Translations under genes and position numbers: made by a program
Notes under the pieces: model-generated
What the model was told of the DNA's origin: nothing
The model's input: only the letters and a program-made list of their open reading frames with translations
Databases searched by the model: none
Assembly: GCF_000744605.1 (NCBI RefSeq)
Contig: NZ_JQMG01000001.1
Location: 372,001 to 436,000, forward strand
Direction of reading: 5' to 3'
Length of the DNA: 64,000 bases
DNA from: Methylotenera sp. L2L1
GTDB taxonomy: Bacteria > Pseudomonadota > Gammaproteobacteria > Burkholderiales > Methylophilaceae
Shown: piece after piece, positions 54,582 to 63,558 of the stretch
Position numbering within the stretch: the stretch's first letter is position 1
Layout of the letters: every line of letters begins with the position of its first letter

Positions 54582-56717
54582 CTACGCTAGCACCACCTCC
54601 ACCAAATTATCACTAAACGTTGTCGAGTGCCCCATATCCCCAAACTCCGCCGAACTAATACAATTCACCGTACCATTATTCAACTGCCGCCAATAACCAA
54701 GCGTCGCCACCACAATCCCTGCATTCACATCATCAGATATTCTCGCTACGCCTTCAAACGCACCGCGGTCATTGAACACCTTCACCACATCACCCTGTTT
54801 AATATTACGCGCTGTGGCATCTAGCTGATTAATCATCACAAACTGCTCGCCTTGACCCTTAATTTTTTCTGTGACGTTGGCATAGCATGAGTTTAAAAAG
54901 CCATGACTCTTAGGTGAAATAATATTCAAAGGGTACTTAGCTGCGAGTTCAGGATTAGTTGCCGGCGTTTCACGTGAGGGCACGTAATCTGGCAAGCTAT
55001 CTAAATCTTCACCCGGTTGAAAACCATCATACATTTGGCGGAAAGGCCCTGCCACAAAGTTTTTTGCACCTTCCACTAAAAAGTGACACTTGCCAGTAGG
55101 GGTAGGAAACTCACCTTTGGCATGACGTGCGCGTGTGTCTTTATCACCGAAAGCTTTTAATCGTGCAAAACCATGCTGGCGTAAATAGTCCAAATCGATA
55201 CCATCACAGGTAGGTGAACTCCAATCTACATAATTCTCTAAGCACTCGGTATCATTCCACTGGAAATTATCATCGGTATAGCCCATGCGCTTGGCTAATT
55301 GTCTAAAAATCTCGTTATTCGGAATCGCTTCACCTGGTGGGTCTATACATTTTTCATTGTAGGTCAGGTACAAATGCCCCCATGAGAGCACCATGTCCTC
55401 CATCTCTGCACCCATCGCGGCTGGCAATAGAATATCTGCGTAAGCCGCGGTGTCCGACATAAAGTGCTCAGCAACGACCAAGAATAGATCTTCGCGCTCT
55501 AATCCTTTGACTATTTTGTCGGTTTCCGGTGCTTGCGTGAGCGGATTGGTATTCCATACCATCATCGATTTAATCGGTGTTTTAAGGTCTAACTCACCTG
55601 TAAGTGCGCGACCTAATTGCAGGTTATTCACCACGGGCGTTCCTTCAGGAATTAAATCTGGACGTGAAATCACGTCAAATTTATAAGGATGCTCCCAAAC
55701 TGGAAACTGTAATGCTCCGCCACCTACATGACGCCATGCACCAATTAGCGCAGGCAAACTTGTCACAGCACGAATCGCTTGGCTACCACCGTAACTTCGT
55801 TCTAGTGCAACGCCTAGGCGGATTGCGGCTGGCGGTGTGGTTGCGTATTCACGTGCAAATTTCCGAATATCATCCGCTGGAATGCCGGTAATTTCTGCTG
55901 CCCATTCTGGCGTTCTAGTTTTAGCACGCTCGGCCAGCTCTTGATAGCCTACGGTGTACTGATCAACATAGTCTTTGTCGACTAAACCCTCACTAATAAT
56001 CACATTCATCATCGCCATGGCTAACGCACCATCGGTACCTGGTTTAGGCGCAATATGCCAATCGGCTTCTTTGGCAGTTTTAGACGCATAAGAATCCACC
56101 ACCACAACTTTTGCACCTCGTTTTTGCGCCTCATGGATGATGTGCCAATGATGTAAGTTAGTGCTCACTGAGTTACACGCCCAAATGACAATATACTTAG
56201 CGTGCGCGAAGCTTTCCGGGTCTACCCCCGCGGTCGGGCCTACTGTCAGCAACCATGCGGTACAAGAACCTTCACCACAGAACGTGCGTTCACACACAGT
56301 TGCACCCATACGGTTAAAAAATGCATCTCCGCCATTTAGCCCATGCACCAACCCTTGATTGCCCAAGTAACTATTCGGCATAATGGCATGCGGCCCATCT
56401 GTATCAATAATCGTTTTCCACTTAATCGTAATCTCATCTAGCGCCTCATCCCAAGAGATGCGCTTAAACTGCTTACTACCCTTAGCACCAGTGCGTTTTA
56501 ACGGATAAAGCAAACGGTCTGGGTGATAGTGGCGCTTTTCGTAATCTTTTAATTTCACACACAAGCCGCCACGCGTCATCGGGTGAGATTTATTACCTGT
56601 CACTGAAATTAGCTTTTTATCTTTAACCGTGTACACCATTGAGCAGGTGTCTGGGCAATCATGCGGGCATCCACCATGAAATGTTTGAACAGAAGAGTCA
56701 GCAGGAGCGTTCATCAT
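54582..56717 (-). CDS. Cytoplasmic molybdopterin oxidoreductase
   Basis: A 711-residue member of the DMSO-reductase superfamily. The N-terminal [4Fe-4S] site is GCPHDCPDTCSM...GGLCVK (Cys ~17-52). The Mo-bis-MGD domains follow, with VVVVDSYASKTAKEADWHIAPKPGTDGALAMAMM (in outline, ~195-235), and the C-terminal MGD-binding domain (~590-705, NIISPKSHGFLNSCYAN) ends the protein. No twin-arginine signal is present, so it stays in the cytoplasm. The substrate is unknown: assimilatory or formate-dehydrogenase-like and uncharacterised oxidoreductases share this layout. No small subunit, maturation gene or partner redox protein is adjacent. Confidence 0.92.
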   Translation of the reverse strand: MMNAPADSSVQTFHGGCPHDCPDTCSMVYTVKDKKLISVTGNKSHPMTRGGLCVKLKDYEKRHYHPDRLLYPLKRTGAKGSKQFKRISWDEALDEITIKWKTIIDTDGPHAIMPNSYLGNQGLVHGLNGGDAFFNRMGATVCERTFCGEGSCTAWLLTVGPTAGVDPESFAHAKYIVIWACNSVSTNLHHWHIIHEAQKRGAKVVVVDSYASKTAKEADWHIAPKPGTDGALAMAMMNVIISEGLVDKDYVDQYTVGYQELAERAKTRTPEWAAEITGIPADDIRKFAREYATTPPAAIRLGVALERSYGGSQAIRAVTSLPALIGAWRHVGGGALQFPVWEHPYKFDVISRPDLIPEGTPVVNNLQLGRALTGELDLKTPIKSMMVWNTNPLTQAPETDKIVKGLEREDLFLVVAEHFMSDTAAYADILLPAAMGAEMEDMVLSWGHLYLTYNEKCIDPPGEAIPNNEIFRQLAKRMGYTDDNFQWNDTECLENYVDWSSPTCDGIDLDYLRQHGFARLKAFGDKDTRARHAKGEFPTPTGKCHFLVEGAKNFVAGPFRQMYDGFQPGEDLDSLPDYVPSRETPATNPELAAKYPLNIISPKSHGFLNSCYANVTEKIKGQGEQFVMINQLDATARNIKQGDVVKVFNDRGAFEGVARISDDVNAGIVVATLGYWRQLNNGTVNCISSAEFGDMGHSTTFSDNLVEVVLA

Positions 56718-56865
56718 TAATAATCCTTAAAAATAATATAGCGATGATTCGAGATACTAGATTGCAACAGATTGGTTTATTTTTACATTTTTTTACTAAT
56801 ATATACTCACCTGTATAGTAATGCAATGGCATAATTATCGACTGAGTTTTTAATTAAATCCGCAC

Positions 56866-58059
56866 ATGAACAATCACAACCAACCTCTACAAATACTTGG
56901 CGGCATCACAGCGACTGAGTTTTTAACGCACTACTGGCATAAAAAACCTTTACTGATTAAGAATGCTATTCCAAACTTTAAAGGCCTATTAAGCCCGGAA
57001 GAGCTTGCTGGTTTAGCATGTGAAGAGGAAGTGCAATCACGCATCGTAGAAGAAATTAAAGGGAAATGGCACGCAACGCATGGCCCATTTGATGAGGATG
57101 ACTTCGCAAACTTACCTGAAAAATCAGACCAAAAGCACCGTTGGACCTTGCTGGTACAGAGTGTGAACCATCACTTACCTGAAGCCGCCGAACTGCTAAG
57201 CCAGTTCAATTTTATTCCACATGCGCGACTAGATGACCTCATGGTAAGTTACGCACCAGATGGCGGTGGCGTAGGTCCACACTTTGATAGTTACGATGTC
57301 TTTTTGTTACAGGGCCAAGGTAAAAGATTGTGGCGCATCAGTGAGCAAACCGATTTAAGCTTGGTAGAAGATGCTCCACTACGCATTTTAAAAAACTTTG
57401 ACACAGCCCAAGAGTGGCTAGTTGAAGCTGGTGACTTACTTTATCTGCCTCCGCACTTAGCGCATTGGGGGATTGCCGTATCTGATGATGGCATAGACTG
57501 CATGACTTATTCTATTGGCTTTCGTGCGCCTAAAGTGCAAGAGCTAGCCACAGAGTTTCTGGGCTTTATGCAAGACAACTTGAATAAAGAGGACAATGCT
57601 TTACCAGGCATCTATCAAGATGCAGATCTCAGCCTGCAAATGCATCCTGCTGAAATTAGCAACAGCATGATTAGCAAAGTAGCCAACATATTAAAAACGA
57701 TTCAATGGTCAGAGCAACATGTGGCAGCATTTTTGGGCACCTATTTATCCGAACCCAAAGCAGACGTTATTTTTAATCCTAATAAAAAAATATCTCTGCC
57801 AAAATTTAATGAGAACCTGATGCAGTATGGCATTAGCTTGGACTTAAAAAGCCAAATGCTATTCACTGACCACTATTTTTATTTAAATGGTGAGTCTATC
57901 ACCTCCTCAGCCAAATGGACGCCATTACTAACAGCACTGGCGGATGACCGCAAAGTAACCGCAGCAGAGATTAAACAGTTTGGCGAGATTGATAAAACAT
58001 TGATAGCGCAACTGCATGATTGGTACATGGCTGGCTATCTTTACTTTAACAAAGCATAG
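56866..58059 (+). CDS. roxA: RoxA/YcfD-like ribosomal protein L16 hydroxylase
   Basis: A 397-residue Fe(II)/2-oxoglutarate oxygenase with a JmjC/cupin_4 domain that hydroxylates an arginine of ribosomal protein L16 in the known family. The start FLTHYWHKKPLLIKNA is diagnostic, GGVGPHFDSYDVFLLQGQGKRLWRIS (in outline) carries the His-x-Asp iron ligands, and LYLPPHLAHWGIAVSDD the distal His. The C-terminal part (~260-397) is the winged-helix region. Divergent from the molybdopterin gene. Confidence 0.9.
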   Translation: MNNHNQPLQILGGITATEFLTHYWHKKPLLIKNAIPNFKGLLSPEELAGLACEEEVQSRIVEEIKGKWHATHGPFDEDDFANLPEKSDQKHRWTLLVQSVNHHLPEAAELLSQFNFIPHARLDDLMVSYAPDGGGVGPHFDSYDVFLLQGQGKRLWRISEQTDLSLVEDAPLRILKNFDTAQEWLVEAGDLLYLPPHLAHWGIAVSDDGIDCMTYSIGFRAPKVQELATEFLGFMQDNLNKEDNALPGIYQDADLSLQMHPAEISNSMISKVANILKTIQWSEQHVAAFLGTYLSEPKADVIFNPNKKISLPKFNENLMQYGISLDLKSQMLFTDHYFYLNGESITSSAKWTPLLTALADDRKVTAAEIKQFGEIDKTLIAQLHDWYMAGYLYFNKA

Positions 58060-58076
58060 CGATTACTATTGAAACT

Positions 58077-58574
58077 ATGGACGAGACCCAAACACTGACG
58101 CCTAATCAAATCATCGTTGGGGAACATTTGTATAATGAGGCAATCAATCTCATTATACAAAGTGCCGAACACGAGCTTTTAATTTTCGACCAAGACTTAG
58201 GTCACGGCGACTTCTCAAGCATAGCCAGATATGAGTTATTACAAAAATTCCTAAGTCAACATATCGCAAGCCGCCTAACAATTATCTTGCAAGATACCAC
58301 CCATTTACAACATCAATGCCCAAGGCTTCTTAATCTACTTAAAACCTTTGGGCACAAGATGAGCGTACACGTTACCAATCAATCAGCCAAGCACGCAAAA
58401 GACTGTTTTATCCTTGCTGATGGCAAACACTACATTAAGCGCATTCATATCGACCAAGCGCGTTTTAAATACGCCTATGACGATGTTGCATCTGTTAAGG
58501 CTTTAACAACAAGATTTGATGAATTAAAAGAAGCGATTGAAGACATCGTTAGCATTACTCCATTGGGCTTGTGA
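58077..58574 (+). CDS. DUF7931-like hypothetical protein
   Basis: A 165-residue soluble protein. It begins with an amphipathic region, ELLIFDQDLGHGDF near residue 32-45, and RLTIILQDTTHLQHQCPRL, VTNQSAKHAKDCFILADGKHYIKRIH (in outline) near 110-135. The pattern resembles DUF7931/phospholipase-D-like proteins that commonly follow RoxA-like or acetyltransferase genes in betaproteobacteria, but the HKD motif of active phospholipase D is absent. ATG 58077 lies 17 bp after roxA, and its last 4 bp overlap the upstream extension of the next ORF. No function is assigned. Confidence 0.65.
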   Translation: MDETQTLTPNQIIVGEHLYNEAINLIIQSAEHELLIFDQDLGHGDFSSIARYELLQKFLSQHIASRLTIILQDTTHLQHQCPRLLNLLKTFGHKMSVHVTNQSAKHAKDCFILADGKHYIKRIHIDQARFKYAYDDVASVKALTTRFDELKEAIEDIVSITPLGL

Positions 58575-58597
58575 GGCAGTTCTGTAAGGACATCAAC

Positions 58598-59428
58598 ATG
58601 ATATCGAAATTCACTTTCAAGCAACTATTATGGGCAGTCATTGCGCTCGGTATTTCACTGGTGAGTATTGCCGCATCAGAGTTTAAAATATTCACGCTAC
58701 AGCATCGCTTTGCCGAGGATATATTACCTAGCATTGAGGTTATTGTAGGCAACAATGGCACGACCTCTGCCATACAAAACCAGCTCATCGTCCGTACCGA
58801 TAGTAAAACCATGGCTGAGGTTGAACAAATAATCGCGACACTTGACACCGCACGTGAAAATTTAAAGATTAGGGTTAAACGTCAAAACAACATAACAGGG
58901 ACAAGCAACAATACTTCTGTCAGAGGGCGCACCCGCATCGGTAACGTAGCAATAGAAACGGGTAATGATGCGAGGCGTAGCAGAGACGGCGTCAACATCA
59001 ATTTAGAAAACAATCAAACCAGATCACAGCAAAGTAGCGAACAGTTTATTCAGGTGACAGATGGCGCACCAGCTTATATCAGCGTAGGTGAATCTATTCC
59101 ATATACCAGCGAGTGGGTGTTACTTACTCAGCGCTATGCTATAGCCCAAACCAACACTGAATTTATAGAAATAGGGACAGGATTCACAGTGCGGGCACGC
59201 AGCATAGGAAAGCAAGTGGAGCTTGAGATTACCCCCACATTTTCAAGACTTAAACAACATGGCAGATTAGAGTTCGAACAGCTCACAACGACAGTGCTGG
59301 TGTATCGTAACGAATGGGTCAACATCGGGGGTATCATGCAAGAAAAAGATGAAGTAAGTCGGTCAATTTTAAGCAGTGGCAGTGGGCGCTCTTCCGAAAA
59401 TAATCAAATTTTAATTCGTGTGGAATAA
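58598..59428 (+). CDS. Short secretin-domain protein
   Basis: A 276-residue secreted protein: signal peptide (QLLWAVIALGISLVSIAAS), then FTLQHRFAEDILPSIEVIVGNNGTTSAIQNQLIVRTDSKTMAEVEQIIATLD (in outline, ~30-80), a typical NolW/N-domain of secretins, then a Gly/Asn/Ser/Arg linker (~105-135) and a beta-rich part with VGESIPYTSEWVLL, QVELEITPTFSRL and VNIGGIMQEKDEVSRSILSSGSG, like the secretin core. It is far shorter than a pore-forming secretin (400-700 residues), so it is probably a single-domain relative. ATG 58598 (with TAAGGA upstream) is preferred to GTG 58571. Confidence 0.7.
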   Translation: MISKFTFKQLLWAVIALGISLVSIAASEFKIFTLQHRFAEDILPSIEVIVGNNGTTSAIQNQLIVRTDSKTMAEVEQIIATLDTARENLKIRVKRQNNITGTSNNTSVRGRTRIGNVAIETGNDARRSRDGVNINLENNQTRSQQSSEQFIQVTDGAPAYISVGESIPYTSEWVLLTQRYAIAQTNTEFIEIGTGFTVRARSIGKQVELEITPTFSRLKQHGRLEFEQLTTTVLVYRNEWVNIGGIMQEKDEVSRSILSSGSGRSSENNQILIRVE

Positions 59429-59614
59429 TCATTTTTTGAAAACATCAACAAAAGCAGGAACTTTTTTACTATATTTAACGTTAATCTTTGAAATGTAGTG
59501 TTTTTTTTTTTAATTCCTGCTAGAATTTGCGCCACTCGATATAGCTAATTAGTCAATTTTTGAGTAGTATCGAAAACAGTTTTTTAACCAGTTAAACTCT
59601 TAAGGAAATTTAAA

Positions 59615-59836
59615 ATGACACGTTCTATTTTATTAGCTGCATTGTTGGCTCTTGCTGTTACTGCTTGTGGTGAAAAAGCTGCTGAAGCTCCTGCTGTTGA
59701 AGCACCAGCTGTTGAAGCTCCTGCTGCTGAAGCTGCTCCAGTTGAAGCACCTGCTGCTGAAGCTGCACCTGCTGCTGAAGCTGCTCCTGCTGAAGCTGCA
59801 CCTGCTGCTGAAGCTGCTCCTGCTGCTGCACAATAA
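59615..59836 (+). CDS. Small Ala/Pro/Glu-repeat lipoprotein
   Basis: A 73-residue precursor with a signal sequence and lipobox VTAC (Cys18). The mature part is a low-complexity repeat of APA(V/A)E and AAPAE units, about eleven times, without aromatic or charged residues other than Glu and one Lys. It would lie as an extended, acidic tether in the envelope. A strong ribosome-binding site (TTAAGGAAAT) and a terminator at 59867-59888 support a real monocistronic gene. GCT-rich codons make the DNA internally repetitive. Confidence 0.85.
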   Translation: MTRSILLAALLALAVTACGEKAAEAPAVEAPAVEAPAAEAAPVEAPAAEAAPAAEAAPAEAAPAAEAAPAAAQ

Positions 59837-59866
59837 TTTATTGTTTAATCAATAATTATTAAAAAT

Positions 59867-59888
59867 GCCGACGTAAGTCGGCTTTTTT
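59867..59888 (+). terminator. Intrinsic terminator of the repeat lipoprotein gene
   Basis: GCCGAC-GTAA-GTCGGC followed by TTTTTT, 31 bp after the stop. Confidence 0.9.
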
Positions 59889-59986
59889 ATGCCTGCTATT
59901 TATGCAATCTCAACTACCGGCATCAACCTCACATGACAAGCCCAATATAAAAATCTAGCTATACAAATAACTAGTTAATCTGGTAT

Positions 59987-60760
59987 CTAGCTAATCTGTC
60001 GCCAATCAAACCCCAGCACCTGATCCGCCACGCCAATCCAATCAAGCTCACACCCAGCAACATTAGCCAACGCTGACTTTGCCAGTAACGGCGTATTATT
60101 TTTTGCACTTAAATGTGCAGCAATCAGATGCTGCAATCTAGAGCGATCCAACTTGGTGAGTAAATCGGCAGCGGCTGCATTTTCTAAATGCCCCCACTCA
60201 CCACCTACACGCTTCTTTAAAGACGCGGCATAAGGCCCGTTACGCAACATATTGCCATCATGATTACACTCCAGCACCAGCGCATCACATCCGCTAAGCT
60301 GCTGCTCAATATGTGCCGTTGTGCGCCCTACATCCGTCAGCACACCTAAACGATGCTGACCATCACTAAATACAAACTGCACGGGCTCTCGTGCATCATG
60401 TGGTACGGGATATGGCTGCACTTGAACATCAACCACACTAAACAAAGTATGGCTATCAATCACGTTAAGTTGCAGATTGTGTTGATTAGGAAAGTAACGC
60501 TCGGCCATTTTGAGCGTACCATAAGTTAACCAAACGGGGATATTATGCTTTGCAGCAAACTTGAAAGCGCCTCCAGCGTGATCATCATGCTCATGTGTGA
60601 CCACAACACCAGCAATATCTTCTGGGCTTAAATTTAAACGGGCAAGGCGGCTGGTTGCTTCTTTAATACTAAACCCGCAATCCAGCATCAACCGCGTATT
60701 GTTCACTTCCACGACTAGCGCATTGCCAGCGCTACCACTACCGAGCGAAGCAAAGCGCAT
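59987..60760 (-). CDS. MBL-fold metallo-hydrolase (YycJ-like)
   Basis: A 257-residue metallo-beta-lactamase-fold hydrolase. The zinc motif THEHDDHAGG (HxHxDH, ~55-64) is intact, and VLTDVGRT, LVLECNHD and HLIAAHLSAKNN match YycJ/WalJ-like proteins. The start RFASLGSGSAGNALVVEV is a signature of this group. The substrate is uncertain, probably nucleic-acid or small phosphodiester. Downstream of bamC on the same strand, as in many betaproteobacteria (dapA-bamC-MBL). Confidence 0.92.
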   Translation of the reverse strand: MRFASLGSGSAGNALVVEVNNTRLMLDCGFSIKEATSRLARLNLSPEDIAGVVVTHEHDDHAGGAFKFAAKHNIPVWLTYGTLKMAERYFPNQHNLQLNVIDSHTLFSVVDVQVQPYPVPHDAREPVQFVFSDGQHRLGVLTDVGRTTAHIEQQLSGCDALVLECNHDGNMLRNGPYAASLKKRVGGEWGHLENAAAADLLTKLDRSRLQHLIAAHLSAKNNTPLLAKSALANVAGCELDWIGVADQVLGFDWRQIS

Positions 60761-60895
60761 TTTTAGACTTTCTTAAATAAACTCACGCATCAATAAAAAC
60801 AGATAGGTGAAGAGCAGGACAGATAAAACACGAAAAGGCAGCAAGAAGGCTACTCTTTCGTAGGCTTCTTTAATAACATGACTGAAATAAAGAAA

Positions 60896-60915
60896 GGCGG
60901 CCTATTAAAGCCGCC
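60896..60915 (-). terminator. Terminator of bamC
   Basis: GGCGGC / GCCGCC around an 8-nt loop with TTTCTTT on the minus-strand exit, 11 bp beyond the bamC stop. The MBL gene may therefore rely on read-through or its own promoter. Confidence 0.7.
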
Positions 60916-60925
60916 CAGATCTTAC

Positions 60926-62221
60926 TTATCGCAACTGCTCATACATCAATGCAATAATTCTGTTTGCCGTTGTGGTGCGTACGCGCGCACCGTCTTTATC
61001 TACAACGGTGACAACTGAGCCAGACTCAGCTTCACTCACTTTAATGCGATATTGACGATCAGGGTTAGTTTTTTGTTTGTCATCACTGCCCCAGAACTTT
61101 AAGCTATCAACAACGCTCTTATCTTCTTTTTTAGCAGCTGTCTCAGGCTCTTTCGAGTCATCATCACCCCAGAATTTAAGCGTTTCAAATAAACCTTTCT
61201 TCTTCTTAGGTGTATCATCAATATCAACATCTGCATATCGCACAAAGAACAGCCCATTTGAGCGATCTCTATCTTCAATGACAAAACCAACGCGATCAAG
61301 CGCCAAGCCCACACGACGCCATGCGCGGTCAAACTGATCAGTGAGCAATAGCCTTGCGCTACCATCTGCCTCCTTAACGACTTCTGCGTGTTTAGTCGTA
61401 GCAGCATCGGCTAGAATCGTTTGAGATTTCTGCTCCTCAACGCCTAACTTCACCATTAAGCGACGCAATAGTTCAGCATCTAACTCCGCATCAAAGGCAT
61501 CACCTCTAGGGTTAGTCGCAGTATCTGCTTTATAGCCGGTTTCAATTTCACCTAATTGTGTTCTGATCCGATTTTTTCCATCGTCAGGCGCACCAACCAC
61601 TGAGCGATGCGTCATGAAAATCTCTGTTGTGCCTGTATTAGCACCATGCTCTAATCGGGTACGGAATTTTTTCTTATCAGCAAAGCCTGATAACTTATCT
61701 AGCCATTTATCAAACTTATCAAGCGTACCAATCGTCTCATTCTTTTTGATCGCGTCAGAATCAATCCACTCAGTTTCCATCACGCCGATTTGTGGGTTTT
61801 CTACACGAACAGCAAAGCCCATTTCTGTCCAAAAATCACGAATAACCGGCCATATTTTTTCTGCTGGTGCATTGACGACCAACCAGCGCTGCGTGCCTGA
61901 TTTTTCCATACGCACACCCTCTGGCGACTGTAATACTTTTTCAACGCCAGCTTCCTGCCCGTCTTGCGCCTGGCTGTAGCTTGAGTAGCTCGCACTGCCA
62001 GGAACAGCATAAGCATCACTCACTGGGCTTGCGGTTAAATCTGGCGGCACCTCTAGCGGACGTGAACGACCAGCACCTTTATAATCTGATGTGGTATCTA
62101 TAAAAGGAATAGAATCACAAGCGCTTAAACTTACCATTAAAAATAAAGGCAAGACGACAGACTTTGCTTTACGCACTACACTTAGACGATCAGCGCCCGA
62201 GTTAAAATTAACTTGTTTCAT
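60926..62221 (-). CDS. bamC: Outer-membrane assembly lipoprotein BamC
   Basis: A component of the BAM complex that inserts beta-barrels into the outer membrane. The 431-residue precursor has a signal sequence with lipobox LSAC (Cys ~35), the conserved DYKGAGRSRPLEVPPDLT unstructured N-terminus and two helix-grip domains (~110-260 and ~285-425, ending VRTTTANRIIALMYEQL). It is longer than E. coli BamC (344) because of a Lys/Asp-rich insertion with a duplicated LKFWG(D/S)DD unit. dapA lies 30 bp upstream, the classic order. Confidence 0.93.
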   Translation of the reverse strand: MKQVNFNSGADRLSVVRKAKSVVLPLFLMVSLSACDSIPFIDTTSDYKGAGRSRPLEVPPDLTASPVSDAYAVPGSASYSSYSQAQDGQEAGVEKVLQSPEGVRMEKSGTQRWLVVNAPAEKIWPVIRDFWTEMGFAVRVENPQIGVMETEWIDSDAIKKNETIGTLDKFDKWLDKLSGFADKKKFRTRLEHGANTGTTEIFMTHRSVVGAPDDGKNRIRTQLGEIETGYKADTATNPRGDAFDAELDAELLRRLMVKLGVEEQKSQTILADAATTKHAEVVKEADGSARLLLTDQFDRAWRRVGLALDRVGFVIEDRDRSNGLFFVRYADVDIDDTPKKKKGLFETLKFWGDDDSKEPETAAKKEDKSVVDSLKFWGSDDKQKTNPDRQYRIKVSEAESGSVVTVVDKDGARVRTTTANRIIALMYEQLR

Positions 62222-62251
62222 TCAAACCTCGTTTTAAAACTCTATTGTTCG

Positions 62252-63127
62252 TTATAAAATTTGTGCAGGCTCACATGCCTTACGCAAAACTTCATGATAT
62301 TGGGCTGATAAAGTTACCATTGGTAATCGAATGCCAGTTTTAATCATACCCATCTCTGACAAGACCCATTTAACCGGGATTGGGTTTGCCTCAACAAATA
62401 ATTTTTGATGCAGACCAAAGAGTTTGGCATTAATTTCACGTGCTACTTTTACGTCACCAGCTAATGCAGACACACACATTTCATGCATCAATTTAGGCGC
62501 TACGTTGGCGGTCACTGAAATCACGCCATGCCCACCTAACAACATCAAGGACAATGCAGTTGCATCATCGCCACTGTAAATTGCGAACTCTTTTGGAGCT
62601 CGCAATAGCAAATCAGTTCCACGCTCAATACCGCCGGTAGCGTCTTTGATGCCAACAATGTTGGCATGTGTCGCTAAACGTAACACAGTATCATTACTGA
62701 TATCACAGCCAGTACGCCCTGGCACATTATAAAGAATTTGTGGGATAGCTACGGCATCGGCAACGGCTTTAAAATGCTGATACAAACCCTCTTGTGTAGG
62801 TTTGTTGTAATAAGGCGCAACCAAAAGACAAGCATTTGCGCCTAACTCTTTGGCTTTTTGAGTCAGTACGATAGCCTCTTTTGTTGAATTAGCACCAGTA
62901 CCTGCTATGACTGGTACGCGGCCATTTACTTGTGTGACGGCTGTTTGAATAAGCAAGCAGTGCTCTTCAAAATCTACAGTAGGAGACTCCCCTGTAGTGC
63001 CAACAATTACAATACCATCTGTCCCTTGATCAATATGATAATCAATCAATGTTTTTAAAGATGGGATATCTAAACGCCCGTCTTCAAACATGGGCGAAAC
63101 AATAGCAACTAAACTGCCTTGCAACAT
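62252..63127 (-). CDS. dapA: 4-hydroxy-tetrahydrodipicolinate synthase
   Basis: Condenses pyruvate with aspartate semialdehyde in lysine and diaminopimelate synthesis. The 291 residues form the TIM barrel with GTTGESPTV (~43-51), [16 protein letters not shown], the Tyr of LYNVPGRT (~133-140) and the Schiff-base Lys in GIKDATGG (~160-167). Length matches the family. bamC follows in the same operon. Confidence 0.97.
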   Translation of the reverse strand: MLQGSLVAIVSPMFEDGRLDIPSLKTLIDYHIDQGTDGIVIVGTTGESPTVDFEEHCLLIQTAVTQVNGRVPVIAGTGANSTKEAIVLTQKAKELGANACLLVAPYYNKPTQEGLYQHFKAVADAVAIPQILYNVPGRTGCDISNDTVLRLATHANIVGIKDATGGIERGTDLLLRAPKEFAIYSGDDATALSLMLLGGHGVISVTANVAPKLMHEMCVSALAGDVKVAREINAKLFGLHQKLFVEANPIPVKWVLSEMGMIKTGIRLPMVTLSAQYHEVLRKACEPAQIL

Positions 63128-63558
63128 AGGAAATCTACCTGATTCATAATGTTATATTTTAACCTGAATGTTCTACAATTTTCTTTATTTATTACGCACA
63201 TTTTTGATTTGATGATGAATTGTCAGAAACATTTGTCCACTGTTATTTTAATCTTAAAGTTCAATCTTCATCATTTCAAGTCCGCACGATGCATCGTGAG
63301 GCCAAACAGAGATGCATCGCCGTATCGATTCACGCGACACCCTATACTGAAATCATGACAGATTTATTAAAAAACACTCTCATCAACAACCATCATTACA
63401 CACTGGCCAGCATCGACAACTGCTAGTCAAAAAATGAAGTTAAAACTTATTGATATTTTTATGTATCCAACACATAGCTAGCGTGGCTTTAACTGCTTGC
63501 CTCAGTAGCAAACACGGTATAATCTCAGGAACTATCGTTGAAAGCCCATATTTAAAAT
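63128..63558. other. Intergenic region between dapA and rsxA
   Basis: Divergent promoter region without a convincing gene. Features seen: palindrome CACGATGCATCGTG (63285-63298), a second GATGCATC (63311-63318), and a small ORF at 63355-63426 (23 codons, no ribosome-binding site, probably chance). TATAAT at 63518-63523 with TTGCCT at 63497-63502 (15-bp gap) or CTTGCC (16-bp gap) is a reasonable promoter for rsxA, whose start is 36 bp further. AT-rich DNA before dapA has no clear -10. Confidence 0.4.

Noticed and set aside
63149-63426. Two overlapping open frames of about 69 residues
   Set aside because: AT-rich, no ribosome-binding site and no family-like features; they lie in the dapA/rsxA divergent promoter region.
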